DNA from: Hydrogenophilales bacterium 28-61-23
GTDB lineage: Bacteria; Pseudomonadota; Gammaproteobacteria; Burkholderiales; Thiobacillaceae
Reading direction: 5' to 3'
Assembly (NCBI GenBank): GCA_002281555.1
Contig: NCGJ01000005.1
Location: 1-64,000 of the forward strand
DNA: 64,000 bases
Shown in pieces: positions 40,450 through 49,463 of the stretch. The notes beneath the pieces are model-generated. The model was not told the origin of the DNA. It searched no databases and was given only the letters and a program-made list of their open reading frames with translations. Numbering within the stretch: position 1 is the stretch's first letter; each line of letters begins with the position of its first letter. Position numbers and translations under genes: made by a program.

Positions 40450-40602
40450 TTACTTGTTCTCATTGGCCTTGTCCTTGATGGCCCCTCCTGCCTGCTGAAT
40501 ATCCTGTCCCGCGCCTTCCATCGTGTTGCAGGCAGTAAATGTCGCGGTAGCGCCGACAATGGACAGCATGGTGAGCAGTGTCACGAAAATACGCTTGATC
40601 AT
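40450..40602 (-). CDS. Entericidin EcnA/B-family lipoprotein
   Basis: 50 residues from the ATG at 40602, with a GGGGG tract upstream. The lipoprotein signal ends ATFTAC, followed by NTMEGAGQDIQQAGGAIKD, the entericidin pattern. These small outer-membrane lipoproteins are often stress-induced. It sits inside the pigment cluster but is not coupled to its neighbours, so it may be separately transcribed. Confidence 0.88.
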   Translation of the reverse strand: MIKRIFVTLLTMLSIVGATATFTACNTMEGAGQDIQQAGGAIKDKANENK

Positions 40603-40743
40603 GGTTAAACCCCCGCTAGAGAAAATGGAACAACGAACGGAGTGCACGAAGCAAATGCTTAAGCACCACCGGCTTTCAGCCTGCGCCGATAGGCTGGATC
40701 TTTCTGTTCGCTATCGAACATTGGCGAATATTCCAGGCTGAAC

Positions 40744-41571
40744 TCAAAGCGCGGAACGCAGGGGGATGGACTTGAGGCCGGCGGCGGCGGCGGCTTCCAG
40801 TACGCGCGGCAGAACAGACAGGATCACCGGCTGGCCGGCGGCGCTTCGCGCGGCGTTGCCGTCGTGCAGCAGCAGGATGTCGCCGGCGGCGAGGTTGCGG
40901 GTCAGACGCCGGGTCACGTCGTCGGCGTCGCGGTTGCGGGTGTCGTAACCGCGTCGCGTCCAGCTGACCAGATGCAGGCCGTGCCGGGCCAGGATCGGTT
41001 CCAGAAAGGGATTGCGCAGGCCGGCAGTGGGGCGGAAAAACAGCGGGCGCTGGCCGGTGATCGCGGCGAGGCTGTCCTGACCAAGCACCACCTCGCCGGC
41101 CATGCGGCGCGGCCCGAACAGGGAGAAATGATGGCGGTGGTGCTGGCTGTGGTTTTCCACAGCATGGCCGCGCCGCACGATCTCGCGGCATAGTTCGGGG
41201 TGGCGTTCGGCCTGGCTGCCGATGCAGAAGAAGCTGGCGCGGGCATCGTAGCGATCGAGGATGTCGAGCACTTGCGGCGTCACCGCCGGATCGGGGCCGT
41301 CGTCGATGGTGATGGCGATATGGCCTGGCGCCGCGGCGGCCGGCAGGCGCACCCAGTTCGGGCCGAGACACTTGCCGCGCGGCCAGAGGCCGGCGGCGCT
41401 AAGGAGCAGGTGATTCGCGGCCAGCGCGACCAGTGCCCAGAACCACCATTCCGGCCGCAGCGCGAGCAGAACCAGGACGCCGAGGTGCAGCGCGAACGTG
41501 GCCCGCAACAACGGCGTCGGCCGCCACTTGCGCGCGGGATGCGGCGGCGGCGTTATGGGCAAGTACGTCAT
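40744..41571 (-). CDS. Polysaccharide deacetylase (NodB-type)
   Basis: 275 residues from the ATG at 41571. N-terminal hydrophobic helices are followed by a NodB domain: TIDDGPDP with the first Asp pair, and the zinc-binding region of HAVENHSQHHRHHFSL. It could deacetylate a sugar attached to the lipid-polyene. A TTG two codons upstream is an alternative start. Confidence 0.85.
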   Translation of the reverse strand: MTYLPITPPPHPARKWRPTPLLRATFALHLGVLVLLALRPEWWFWALVALAANHLLLSAAGLWPRGKCLGPNWVRLPAAAAPGHIAITIDDGPDPAVTPQVLDILDRYDARASFFCIGSQAERHPELCREIVRRGHAVENHSQHHRHHFSLFGPRRMAGEVVLGQDSLAAITGQRPLFFRPTAGLRNPFLEPILARHGLHLVSWTRRGYDTRNRDADDVTRRLTRNLAAGDILLLHDGNAARSAAGQPVILSVLPRVLEAAAAAGLKSIPLRSAL

Positions 41572-41599
41572 AGGCAAGTGCGCACTGGCAAGTGCGTCG

Positions 41600-43993
41600 C
41601 TAGCGCCGCGCCAGGATGGCGGAGAAGATCAGCGCGAGGATGGCGCCCGGCGCCACCGTGACGCCGATGGCGTTAAGCACCGGCACGCTGGAGAAACCCA
41701 TGATGCCGAAGCCGGCCACGGTCGTGCTGGTGGCCACCAGCAAGGAGGCCAGCGTGCGCGGCTGGATGTCGCCCGTGTTGGCGTCCCCACTCGCACCCTG
41801 GTCGAAGAACAGCGCGTAATTGGAGCCGACCGCAACCACCAGCAGCATGCCGACCAGATGCAGGATGGTGAGTTGCTGGCCCGCCAGAACCAGGCTGGCG
41901 ATGACCACGGCGACGGCGATCGCCAGCGGCGTGGCGATGCGCAGCACTCGCCGCGCGGAACGGGTGGTGGCGAACAGCAGGCCGAGAATGGCGGCCAGAC
42001 CTGCAAGCGACAGCAGAATCGCTTCGCGCAGATAGCTTTCGTAGAGGCGGTTGGATTCGCCCTTGAGATCGACGAAATAAACACCGGCCAGGCTGGTCTC
42101 GGCCAGCGCGGCGCGTACTTGCGCCGCGTCGATGACCTGCTGCTTGCCGGCCGCCGCGCGCAGCGGCAACAGGGCGGTCCAGTGCGCTTCGGTTTGCACC
42201 AGCAGCGCATCGACCCCCTGGGCCAGCGACGTGCCTTCGAGGTCTTGCCGGGTCAATGGCAGCCGGCCGCGCGATTTCTCCACGTCAGCGAAAAATGGCT
42301 CGAATCGATCCGCCCGCAGGGACAGATCGGCGATGGCGGTCTGGAAGCGCCGGCGCAGTTCGGCCTCGGGCGGCAGGCTGGCCAGACGCTGGCGCTGGCT
42401 GGCCTGGCTGGGCAGGTAGAAAGAAGGACTCTCGAAGCTGTCGATGACGCCCGCCGCCGCCAGCTTGCGCAGCGAGGTCGCGACGCGTTCGCTGGCGGCG
42501 AGCGCCGCCTCGCGTTCGGCGGCGGTCACCACGATCAGGTAACGCACATCGGGGGCGCCCAGGTCGGCGCGCATGGTCATATCGAGGGCCTGATCGGCGG
42601 CGGAAACCGGGCTCAATGCCGACAGCTCCTGGTTCCACATGCCGTCGCCCCGCGCTGCCAGCACGACGCAGGCGGCGCCGAACAGGATCAGCACCGGCGC
42701 GCGCAATCGGCCCGCCCAAGTCACCGCGACATGCAGCTTCTGGCCGAAAGCGGTGACATCGCGAATGCGCAGCTTGGCCGGCAGCAGATGCGGCAGCACA
42801 AAACGCGTCGTCAGCGCGGCGGTAACCAGCCCGGCGATGGAATACAGGCCCAGTTGGGCCAGGCCGGGGAAGCCGGAAAACAGCAGCGAGGCAAAGCCGA
42901 ACACCGAGGTCAGCACGCCGATCCGGATCGTCGGCCAGTAATTGGCCAGCCAGTGTTGTTCGCCCACCGCGCCATGCGCGCCCGCCTTGTCCCGCTCGGT
43001 CTGCATCAGCAGGTAGATGGAATAGTCCACCGCCTCGCCGATCAACGCGGTGCCGAAGCCCAGGGTGATGCCGTGGATCGTGCCGAAGCCGAGGCTGACC
43101 GCCGCCACGCCGGCCAGGGCACCGGACAGCACCGGCAGCAGGCCGAGCAGCAGCGCGGTGAAAGAGCGATAGATCAGCCAGAGCAGGCCGACGATGATCA
43201 GCGCGCCGATGCCGGACAGCTTGGCCACCTCGCCCTTGATGGTGGCGCGCGCCGCCACGGAAAAGGGGCCCGGGCCGGTCAGCGACAAATGCATGGTCGG
43301 ACTCGCCGTAGCCTGCGTTGTTGCCTGCGTTGTTGCCTCAAACGCGGCGCGGATCGCCGCGACGGTCTGCTCCTGACCGTCGGTGTCGGCGCCCTCGGCG
43401 CGGGTGCGGGCCAGCAGCAGCGCGCGCTGGCCGTCGCGCGAGACCCAGACGCCGTCGGCCATTTGCGGTTGGTGTTTGCCACCCGCGCCGCCCGCCATGG
43501 TGTCGAGCAGTCGCATGAATTCGCCGGTCGGGTCGCGCGGCAGCAGCGCCTTGCTGAACATGCCGGCGGAGGTGGCGAGAAGATCGATGCTGTCCTCGAC
43601 GCCGGCACGCAAGCCGTCCACCGTGAAGCGCTCGGCATTCACCGCCGGACTGAGCAGATAGCGGTTGTCGAGCAGAATCTGGCGGTCGCGTTCCAGGCCG
43701 AGGCTTTCGCCATTGGCGACATGCAGAAAGCGGGCATCGGCGCGCAGGCGAGCGGCCAAGTCGAGCGAGACGCGGGCGCGCGCGGCCTGATCGCCGCCGT
43801 CGATGCCGATCAGGATCAGGCGCGAGGCGATGCCGGATTTGAGTTGCTCGACCAGAAGTTGCTGTTCCTGGGTCGGCGTGCGCGGCAGAAAGGCGGACAG
43901 GTCGGCGGTGAAACTGGCCCGGCTCACCAGCCAGATACAGGCCGCCAGAAAAACCAGCCAGAGGGCGATGGCGGCACTGCCACGTCGACTCAT
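41600..43993 (-). CDS. MMPL-family exporter of the pigment cluster
   Basis: 797 residues with the 12-helix RND/MMPL architecture: a transmembrane helix at the N-terminus, a large periplasmic domain, helices 2-6 near 245-420, a second periplasmic domain and C-terminal helices. Homologues in aryl polyene clusters are thought to move the lipid-linked pigment to the outer membrane. It overlaps the LolA-like gene by four bases. Confidence 0.9.
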   Translation of the reverse strand: MSRRGSAAIALWLVFLAACIWLVSRASFTADLSAFLPRTPTQEQQLLVEQLKSGIASRLILIGIDGGDQAARARVSLDLAARLRADARFLHVANGESLGLERDRQILLDNRYLLSPAVNAERFTVDGLRAGVEDSIDLLATSAGMFSKALLPRDPTGEFMRLLDTMAGGAGGKHQPQMADGVWVSRDGQRALLLARTRAEGADTDGQEQTVAAIRAAFEATTQATTQATASPTMHLSLTGPGPFSVAARATIKGEVAKLSGIGALIIVGLLWLIYRSFTALLLGLLPVLSGALAGVAAVSLGFGTIHGITLGFGTALIGEAVDYSIYLLMQTERDKAGAHGAVGEQHWLANYWPTIRIGVLTSVFGFASLLFSGFPGLAQLGLYSIAGLVTAALTTRFVLPHLLPAKLRIRDVTAFGQKLHVAVTWAGRLRAPVLILFGAACVVLAARGDGMWNQELSALSPVSAADQALDMTMRADLGAPDVRYLIVVTAAEREAALAASERVATSLRKLAAAGVIDSFESPSFYLPSQASQRQRLASLPPEAELRRRFQTAIADLSLRADRFEPFFADVEKSRGRLPLTRQDLEGTSLAQGVDALLVQTEAHWTALLPLRAAAGKQQVIDAAQVRAALAETSLAGVYFVDLKGESNRLYESYLREAILLSLAGLAAILGLLFATTRSARRVLRIATPLAIAVAVVIASLVLAGQQLTILHLVGMLLVVAVGSNYALFFDQGASGDANTGDIQPRTLASLLVATSTTVAGFGIMGFSSVPVLNAIGVTVAPGAILALIFSAILARR

Positions 43994-44577
43994 GGCGTGG
44001 CGATCTTCCGGATAGTCATCACAGCGCGGTCGCCGTCGGCCAGCAGAATTTCCATCGTGCGCACTTCATCCCGCGCGCCATCCATCCGGATGCGGGCGAC
44101 GACGCCGCCGACCTTGGCATCGAGCGGAATCAGCACCAGGGTCCAACGTTCGCCGCCGCCGGTCAGGGTCAGGTGATAGACCCGTTCCAGCGCCTTGCGG
44201 TCGCCAGCCAGGGTGGCGCGTATGCTTTCGATCATGCCGGCGATTTCCGGGTATTTCTTCAGTTGCAGGACATGCTTCTGCCGCCCGCGCTCGACGCTGA
44301 GGACATCGCCGTCCAGCACCAGGCTTTCCTGCCTGGGCTTCAGAGTGCGTTTCTCCAGGCGATTGGGTGGCACGAACAGGAGTTCGCCGGACGACTCGAC
44401 CGGCTCGTCCAGGATGGAAATGTATTTTTTCTCGCTGAAGCTGGCCGCGCCGTGCTTGTTGTTGGCCAAGGCGTCCATGAGCTGGCCGATGCCGAATTGC
44501 GCGGCCTGGGCGGGCAGCGCCGCCAGCAGGAACAGGGCGACAAGCAGAAACAGGGCGACAAGCCGGGACTGGGTCAT
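43990..44577 (-). CDS. LolA-like outer-membrane lipid carrier of the pigment cluster
   Basis: 195 residues from the ATG at 44577. The signal peptide ends LAALPAQAAQ, and the mature part is a LolA/LolB-type beta fold (FSEKKYISILDEPVESSGEL). It likely receives the pigment-lipid from the MMPL protein. It is coupled to both neighbours by ATGA overlaps. Confidence 0.85.
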   Translation of the reverse strand: MTQSRLVALFLLVALFLLAALPAQAAQFGIGQLMDALANNKHGAASFSEKKYISILDEPVESSGELLFVPPNRLEKRTLKPRQESLVLDGDVLSVERGRQKHVLQLKKYPEIAGMIESIRATLAGDRKALERVYHLTLTGGGERWTLVLIPLDAKVGGVVARIRMDGARDEVRTMEILLADGDRAVMTIRKIATP

Positions 44578-45512
44578 GCCGGGTCGCGCCTGGCATTGCT
44601 CGACGGCCGCCAGAAATCGAAGAAGTTGAACCAGTTGAACGGCGTCGCGCGGCAGTGCCGCTCCAGGCAATCGGCATAGGCCGCAACGGCTTGCCGGATG
44701 GCGGCGTCCCGCTCCTTGCGCTCGATGTGCGTGAAATCGGCCAGCGGCTCGAAATGGATGGCGTAGCGGTTGCCGCCCAGATAGACGCCGCACATGAACA
44801 GCACCGGGCGCTTGAGGATGGCCGCCAGACGCATGGGGCCGAGCGGGATTTCCGCCGGCTCGCCGAGAAACGGCAGCGCCAGGGCGGGGTCGCTATCGAG
44901 CGTGCGATCTGCCAGCACCCCGAGCACCAAGCCCTCATCCAGCCGCGCCTGCACCCGCAGCATGGAATCGAGCTGGCCGAGCGGGATGATGTCTTGGATG
45001 GCGGCCGGATTGATGGCGGCAAGGGCGGCGTTGATCTTGCGGGCGTTTTCTTCGTACATGACCATGGCCACCCGCAAACCGGGCTGTTGCCGACCGACCG
45101 CGCGCACCACCTCGAAACTGCCCATGTGGGCGCCCATCAGAATGGCGCCCTGCCCGGAAGCCAGGACAGCCTTGATCAGCGCGTCGCCGTGCACCTCGAT
45201 ATCGAATAGATCGAAGCGGTCGTTGAGCAGGTAAATCCGGTCATGGATACAGGCGGCGAAGCTGTGGAAATGGCGAAAAATCTCGCCCAGGCGCGGCGGC
45301 CGTTGCAAAACGTGGCGCAGGTAGTTGCGCGAGGCATGACGCGCGTCGCGAGCGAAAAGCAGGAAATAAAGGCTGATGCCGAGCAGAACGACGCGGGACA
45401 AGCGCCGCCCGAGACGCAGCGAAATCCAGGTCATCAGCCGCAACATGCTGCTGTTGCTGCGTTCCCGCTGCCGCACCCATTCGGCTTGGTGCGAGAGATG
45501 GGATGCGCTCAC
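44574..45512 (-). CDS. LpxL/HtrB-type lysophospholipid acyltransferase
   Basis: 312 residues from a GTG that overlaps the dehydratase stop. An N-terminal membrane helix is followed by the HX4(D/E) motif GAHMGSFEVV and a distal LADRTLDSDPA/LPFLGEPAEIP. Homologues in APE clusters are proposed to attach the polyene acid to a lipid. Confidence 0.87.
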   Translation of the reverse strand: MSASHLSHQAEWVRQRERSNSSMLRLMTWISLRLGRRLSRVVLLGISLYFLLFARDARHASRNYLRHVLQRPPRLGEIFRHFHSFAACIHDRIYLLNDRFDLFDIEVHGDALIKAVLASGQGAILMGAHMGSFEVVRAVGRQQPGLRVAMVMYEENARKINAALAAINPAAIQDIIPLGQLDSMLRVQARLDEGLVLGVLADRTLDSDPALALPFLGEPAEIPLGPMRLAAILKRPVLFMCGVYLGGNRYAIHFEPLADFTHIERKERDAAIRQAVAAYADCLERHCRATPFNWFNFFDFWRPSSNARRDPA

Positions 45513-45835
45513 GCCGCGCCATCCTGTGGAGGCGTTACTGGGAAGGCGAAGATGCCGCTGGCCGCGACGCGCTCGCCGGCCAGAACTTCGAAGCGAAAAA
45601 CGCCCGCGGCCGTCTCGCTGAAATGCAAACGCAAAGATTCTCCCGGACTGACCGGACTCAAAAATTTTGCCGCTTTGATCTGGCCGCTGGCGGCATCCAA
45701 CCCATTCTGGCCGGCCAGAGCCTGGATGGCCTCATCCAGCAACAGCACGCCGGGCAGGATGGGACGTCCCGGGAAATGGCCGGCGTAGGCCGGGTGATCG
45801 GCGGCGACGGACAAGGCAAGGGACAGGTCTGTCAT
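45509..45835 (-). CDS. FabZ-like 3-hydroxyacyl-ACP dehydratase (small ApeI-type)
   Basis: 108-residue hot-dog protein with the clear FabA/FabZ signature HPAYAGHFPGRPILPGVLLL, including the catalytic His. Second dehydratase of the cluster. It overlaps the ligase stop by four bases. Confidence 0.88.
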   Translation of the reverse strand: MTDLSLALSVAADHPAYAGHFPGRPILPGVLLLDEAIQALAGQNGLDAASGQIKAAKFLSPVSPGESLRLHFSETAAGVFRFEVLAGERVAASGIFAFPVTPPQDGAA

Positions 45836-47220
45836 GCCGGGATGCGGTGCGTGGTTTGCGCCAGCAAGCTCGCCAGGAACGCCCGCGCCGCCTGACTGGG
45901 CAGCTTGCCGGTGGCGTTGCGCGGCAGCGCGTCGACGAACAGCAACGGCCGCGGCAGAAAAATCGGGTCGATGCGTTCGCGCAGGGCCTGCATCAGCGCG
46001 GCGGGCGTCAGTTCCGGCGCGACCACCAGCGCGGAAAGACGGCGGACGCTTTCCGGGGCGCCATCGCCGCCATCGTCCGGTTGCAGAAAGATGCCATCGA
46101 GCACGCCGGGGATCGCGTTGAGCTGTTGATTGAGATAGGCCAGCGAAGTGCGTTTGCCGGCGATATTGACCAGATCGGCATGGCGGCCGTGCAGCAAGAA
46201 ACGGGTCGGATTCGCGTCCACCAGCTCGATTTCGTCGTTGAGCCGCGTCGCCACCTCGATATGTCCGCCTTCGGCCCAGACCGCATCGCCCTCGCGCCGC
46301 AGCCGGACGCCCGCGAAGGTCTGCCAGGCCGCGCCGGCCGTGGTGCGGCGGGTGGCCAGTTGGCCGGTTTCGGTGCAGCCGTAGATTTCATGCAGGGGGC
46401 AGGAAAAGGCGGCTTCGGCGGCTGCGGCCAGGTCTCCCGACAGCGGCGCCGTGGCGGACAGCAGCAGGTCCGCGGCGGGTGGCGCGACCTGCCCAGCCAG
46501 CAGCGCACGCAGATGATAGGGTGTGGTGACCAGCACGCGCGGCCGCGGCAACGCATCCAGCGCCGCGCAGATGTCGGCCGGATAGAACGGGTGGCCGGTG
46601 TGCAGCGCGGCGCCGCTCTGCAGCGGCATCAACACGGTGGATTCGAGGCCGTACATATGTTGCGCCGGCACCGTGCCGACCACGGCATGCCGCGCGCCAA
46701 TGCCCAGAAGCGCCGCCTCGGCCCGCACATTGCGCACCAGATTGCCCCAACGCTTGGCGTGGGGCAGCGGCATGCCGGTGGAACCGGAGGTGAATACCTG
46801 GACGACGACCTGATCGCAGTCGATTTGCGGGATCGAGACAGCGTCCATCGACCACGCCATCGGTTCCGGGTAGCGAAACACCGGCAGATCGACTCCGCCT
46901 TTGTCCTGATCGGAAATGCAGAACAGATCGGGAGCGATGCGCCGCATCTGGCCGACCATCTCGGGGGTATGGGCGGACGGCAGCAGGCTGACCCGGCCGC
47001 TGACGATGCTGGCCATGAGCGCAACGGTAAAGCGGTAACGGTCGCCGCACAGATTCAGGACATGGCGCCCCGGCGGCAGTTGCTCGGCAACCTGTCCAAC
47101 CTCCTGTAGAAACTGCCTGGCGCCGACCGGCACGCCGCCGCGCCAGGCGATGACGGCATCGAGATCGCGATGGGCTATCAGTGGCAAGGTCGGTGGCAAG
47201 GTCAGCGGCGGAGTCGGCAT
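45832..47220 (-). CDS. Aryl/acyl-ACP ligase (XanA2/ApeH-like adenylate-forming enzyme)
   Basis: 462-residue ANL-superfamily protein with the P-loop-like FTSGSTGMPLPHAKRW, the aromatic-acid-type YGCTETGQ, and the C-terminal lysine region RNATGKLPSQA. In Xanthomonas, XanA2 loads 3-hydroxybenzoate onto the ACP XanC. With one ACP and a chorismatase present, this enzyme probably does the same here. Confidence 0.87.
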   Translation of the reverse strand: MPTPPLTLPPTLPLIAHRDLDAVIAWRGGVPVGARQFLQEVGQVAEQLPPGRHVLNLCGDRYRFTVALMASIVSGRVSLLPSAHTPEMVGQMRRIAPDLFCISDQDKGGVDLPVFRYPEPMAWSMDAVSIPQIDCDQVVVQVFTSGSTGMPLPHAKRWGNLVRNVRAEAALLGIGARHAVVGTVPAQHMYGLESTVLMPLQSGAALHTGHPFYPADICAALDALPRPRVLVTTPYHLRALLAGQVAPPAADLLLSATAPLSGDLAAAAEAAFSCPLHEIYGCTETGQLATRRTTAGAAWQTFAGVRLRREGDAVWAEGGHIEVATRLNDEIELVDANPTRFLLHGRHADLVNIAGKRTSLAYLNQQLNAIPGVLDGIFLQPDDGGDGAPESVRRLSALVVAPELTPAALMQALRERIDPIFLPRPLLFVDALPRNATGKLPSQAARAFLASLLAQTTHRIPA

Positions 47221-47241
47221 GGGCGGGCGGGACGCACCGGC

Positions 47242-47928
47242 CTAACGGCTGTCGGGCGAAGCGGCGGAATGCGCGCGCGGCGCGACGGGCGTTTTCCAGT
47301 AGGCGAGCATGCTGTCCTTGATGCTGTGCTTCTCCATATTTGGCAGCATGCGCAGGCGAACCAGATACTCGGCGACGAACATCAGCAGGATCAACGGGAA
47401 AGACAGGAAGTTGGCGAAGATCGACCAGACCTCGATGGGGGCGAACAGAAACAGCAGCGTGGAAGTCAGACTGACCGCCAGGAAAAACAGCGTCCAGGCC
47501 AACGTGACATGGCGGGTGTAGCGCGCCACGTCGGGCGCGACGGCGCCGTGGACGGCTTCGGCAAAGCGGGTGCAGAGCGGTTGTTTATCAGCCGACAGGG
47601 TGACGCCGAACACCGCCGCCAGCATCACGTTGGTGCCGGCATGCTGAAGAAAATAGACCCAGTTGAAATTCCGTTCCAGCGCGCCCCAGAACATCCACAG
47701 CAGCACACCGATGCCCGCGCATGCCAGCGACATGAGCAGACGCCGGGGCGAACGCCAGGCCAGCATCAGCAGGATGGCCAGGGATGGCGCCAGCGAAACG
47801 GCGACCCCCAGGGAGGGAAAGGTGGTTGCCGCCGAAGTGGCCGAACTGTAATGCGCCAGCACGGAATATCCGATCACACCGATTGCGATGGCCGCCCAGC
47901 GCAAGCCCTTGAGCAGGGTCGAATTCAC
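47242..47928 (-). CDS. COG4648-family membrane protein
   Basis: 228 residues with about six transmembrane segments. It is the COG4648-type integral membrane protein found in aryl polyene clusters, with the recurring GVTLSADKQPLCTRFAEAVH loop. The GTG start overlaps the ACP stop (GTGA). Its role in pigment assembly is not known. Confidence 0.85.
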   Translation of the reverse strand: MNSTLLKGLRWAAIAIGVIGYSVLAHYSSATSAATTFPSLGVAVSLAPSLAILLMLAWRSPRRLLMSLACAGIGVLLWMFWGALERNFNWVYFLQHAGTNVMLAAVFGVTLSADKQPLCTRFAEAVHGAVAPDVARYTRHVTLAWTLFFLAVSLTSTLLFLFAPIEVWSIFANFLSFPLILLMFVAEYLVRLRMLPNMEKHSIKDSMLAYWKTPVAPRAHSAASPDSR

Positions 47929-48194
47929 TTTACGCGGTGCTCCGCGATATGTTGGGTCAGGCTGGCGAGCGAACTGAAAATATGCACGTTGTCCGCGTTA
48001 TCGGCGCGCAACTGGAATCCGTAACGCTTGGACACGGCCAGCGCCACCTCCAGGATGTCGATCGAGTCGAGGCCGAGTCCCTCACCGTACAGGGGCGCGT
48101 CGGGCAGAATCTCATCCGGGCCAATGTCGAGATTGAGGGCGCTGACGACGAGCGCGGCGACTTCGTTTTGAAGTTCTTGCTTGGTAGCTGACAT
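47925..48194 (-). CDS. Acyl carrier protein of the pigment cluster
   Basis: 89 residues from the ATG at 48194, with the phosphopantetheine serine at 44 in GLDSIDILE. It is the only ACP in the cluster, as in the Xanthomonas xan set (XanC), unlike enterobacterial APE clusters that have two. A GTG four codons upstream is an alternative start. It is the first gene of the minus-strand operon. Confidence 0.9.
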   Translation of the reverse strand: MSATKQELQNEVAALVVSALNLDIGPDEILPDAPLYGEGLGLDSIDILEVALAVSKRYGFQLRADNADNVHIFSSLASLTQHIAEHRVK

Positions 48195-48479
48195 GATTGG
48201 TTTCACAAAAAACGGGAAGAACGGCCCGCCGAGGCCGGCCTGGGCGCGATTATATTGGGTAAGCGGCTCGACTTAGCGTCTATTCGGCACGCCACAGCAT
48301 CCGTGCCGAGCGGCGCCTCGCTGAACATGCCCGCAAAAGGGGCTTGCAGCTTTCCAAGTACGCCCCCCCGGTGCCGTGCAGGGCATCTGGATGGTATGGC
48401 GGATGTGGGCGGCAATCTTGGCGTTGAATCAACCGGAGCCGTCGCGATAGGCAAACCAGGCCATAACAGCCAGAATGCG
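48195..48479. other. Divergent spacer between the pigment operon and the Phd/PIN pair
   Basis: About 285 bases with no convincing gene. It holds the -10-like TATAAT for the ACP operon and a 10-bp palindrome AGGCCGGCCT near 48233-48242. The rest looks like non-coding sequence, though one strand stays open. Confidence 0.5.
48249..48254 (-). promoter_or_regulatory. Candidate -10 box for the ACP-led pigment operon
   Basis: A perfect TATAAT on the minus strand, 55 bases before the ACP ATG. No good -35 box lies at the right distance, so an activator may be needed. Confidence 0.4.
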
Positions 48480-48495
48480 TGAAATAGCTATTTCA
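48480..48495. promoter_or_regulatory. Perfect 16-bp palindrome before the antitoxin gene
   Basis: TGAAATAGCTATTTCA is a perfect palindrome ending 11 bases before the Phd/YefM-type start at 48507. Antitoxins of this family repress their own operons at such sites. Confidence 0.6.
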
Positions 48496-48506
48496 TGGAG
48501 TCAAAT

Positions 48507-48776
48507 ATGATCGCTGTAACCTCAGTTGAAGCGCAAAGCCGCTTTGGCGAATTGATCGACCGTTCACAGCGCGAGCCGATCGAAGTGACGCGACGCGGGC
48601 GCACCGTGGCTTACGTGGTGTCTGAACACGACATGAAAGAACTGGTCGATGTACGTAAACGGCGCGAGGAGGCCGCCCGCTGGTATGCGCAGTACCGCAA
48701 GCAATTGCCTGCTACGCCCGATGCCGCGGCACTGACCGACGCGGACATCAATCAGCTCGTGCATGAACTTCGCTAG
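48507..48776 (+). CDS. Phd/YefM-family antitoxin
   Basis: 89 residues from the ATG at 48507 (GGAG six bases upstream; an ATG at 48495 is less likely). It starts MIAVTSVEAQSRFGELIDRS and has RRGRTVAYVVSEHD, the Phd/YefM fold. It overlaps the PIN-domain gene by 14 bases and should neutralise that toxin. Confidence 0.88.
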   Translation: MIAVTSVEAQSRFGELIDRSQREPIEVTRRGRTVAYVVSEHDMKELVDVRKRREEAARWYAQYRKQLPATPDAAALTDADINQLVHELR

Positions 48777-49179
48777 ACGCATCGTGGTGGATACGGGCGT
48801 ATTGGTCAGCGCGGCCATCCGTCCGGAATCCATTCCCGCGTTGGCATTGGAAAAAGCCTTCTTGCTGTTTGAGGTTTGCGTGTGCGTATCGACCCTGGCC
48901 GAACTGGAAACGGTGTTGCTGCGCGACAAGTTCGACCGCTATGCGGCACGCGCCGAGCGCGAGGTTTTCATCGAGGGTTTTCGTGCACGCGCCTTGATGC
49001 TGCCTGTCAGCCAAATAGTGACGGATTGCCCTGACCCGAAAGACAACATATTTCTTGCGCTGGCCGATACAGTGCAGGCCGAGATGCTGATTTCCAGCGA
49101 CCCGCATCTGGTTGATATGCACCCTTGGCGAGGAATTCCGATACTGCCACCCGCCGCTTTTTTGGTGGGTATTCGATAG
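48763..49179 (+). CDS. PIN-domain toxin (VapC-like, COG1569 type)
   Basis: 138 residues with a PIN nuclease acidic set: Asp10, Glu47, Asp91/Asp94 (CPDPKDNIFL) and Asp113. It likely cleaves RNA when its antitoxin is lost. Translation is coupled to the overlapping antitoxin gene. Confidence 0.88.
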   Translation: MNFARRIVVDTGVLVSAAIRPESIPALALEKAFLLFEVCVCVSTLAELETVLLRDKFDRYAARAEREVFIEGFRARALMLPVSQIVTDCPDPKDNIFLALADTVQAEMLISSDPHLVDMHPWRGIPILPPAAFLVGIR

Positions 49180-49202
49180 TGATGCGGACGGAGGTCTGAC
49201 CC

Positions 49203-49268
49203 ATGCCGCTGTCTTGGAACGAGATCAAGGATCGCGCCCTGGCCTTTTCCTTGAAGGGGCGACCATAG
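49203..49268 (+). pseudogene. N-terminal remnant of a DNA methyltransferase
   Basis: The reading MPLSWNEIKDRALAFSLKG then stop matches, from memory, the conserved start of large class I SAM-dependent DNA methyltransferases (MxLSWNEIKxRAxxFSKEW). Shortly after the stop another frame reads REGLADAPR, similar to the following KEWADA-type residues. This suggests a decayed gene after a frameshift. Confidence 0.4.
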
Positions 49269-49463
49269 CCCGCATGCGGGAAGGACTGGCGGACGCACCT
49301 CGGCTTAACCGATCGCGCACTTGCTTTGCCGACTGGGGTATCGAGCCTAGCCCCTGGCCCCCTGCTGCGGACGAGGTAGCCGCTCAGCAGGGAAATGTGG
49401 TGCGTCTCCTATTTCGCTGCATGACAACCATCGGGAATATAGGGTGATGGTGAAGGTGAAGTC

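Noticed and set aside
48203-48454. Possible second small gene upstream of the ACP
   Set aside because: The translation is Pro/Arg-rich without an ACP serine motif or ribosome binding site; it looks like spacer.
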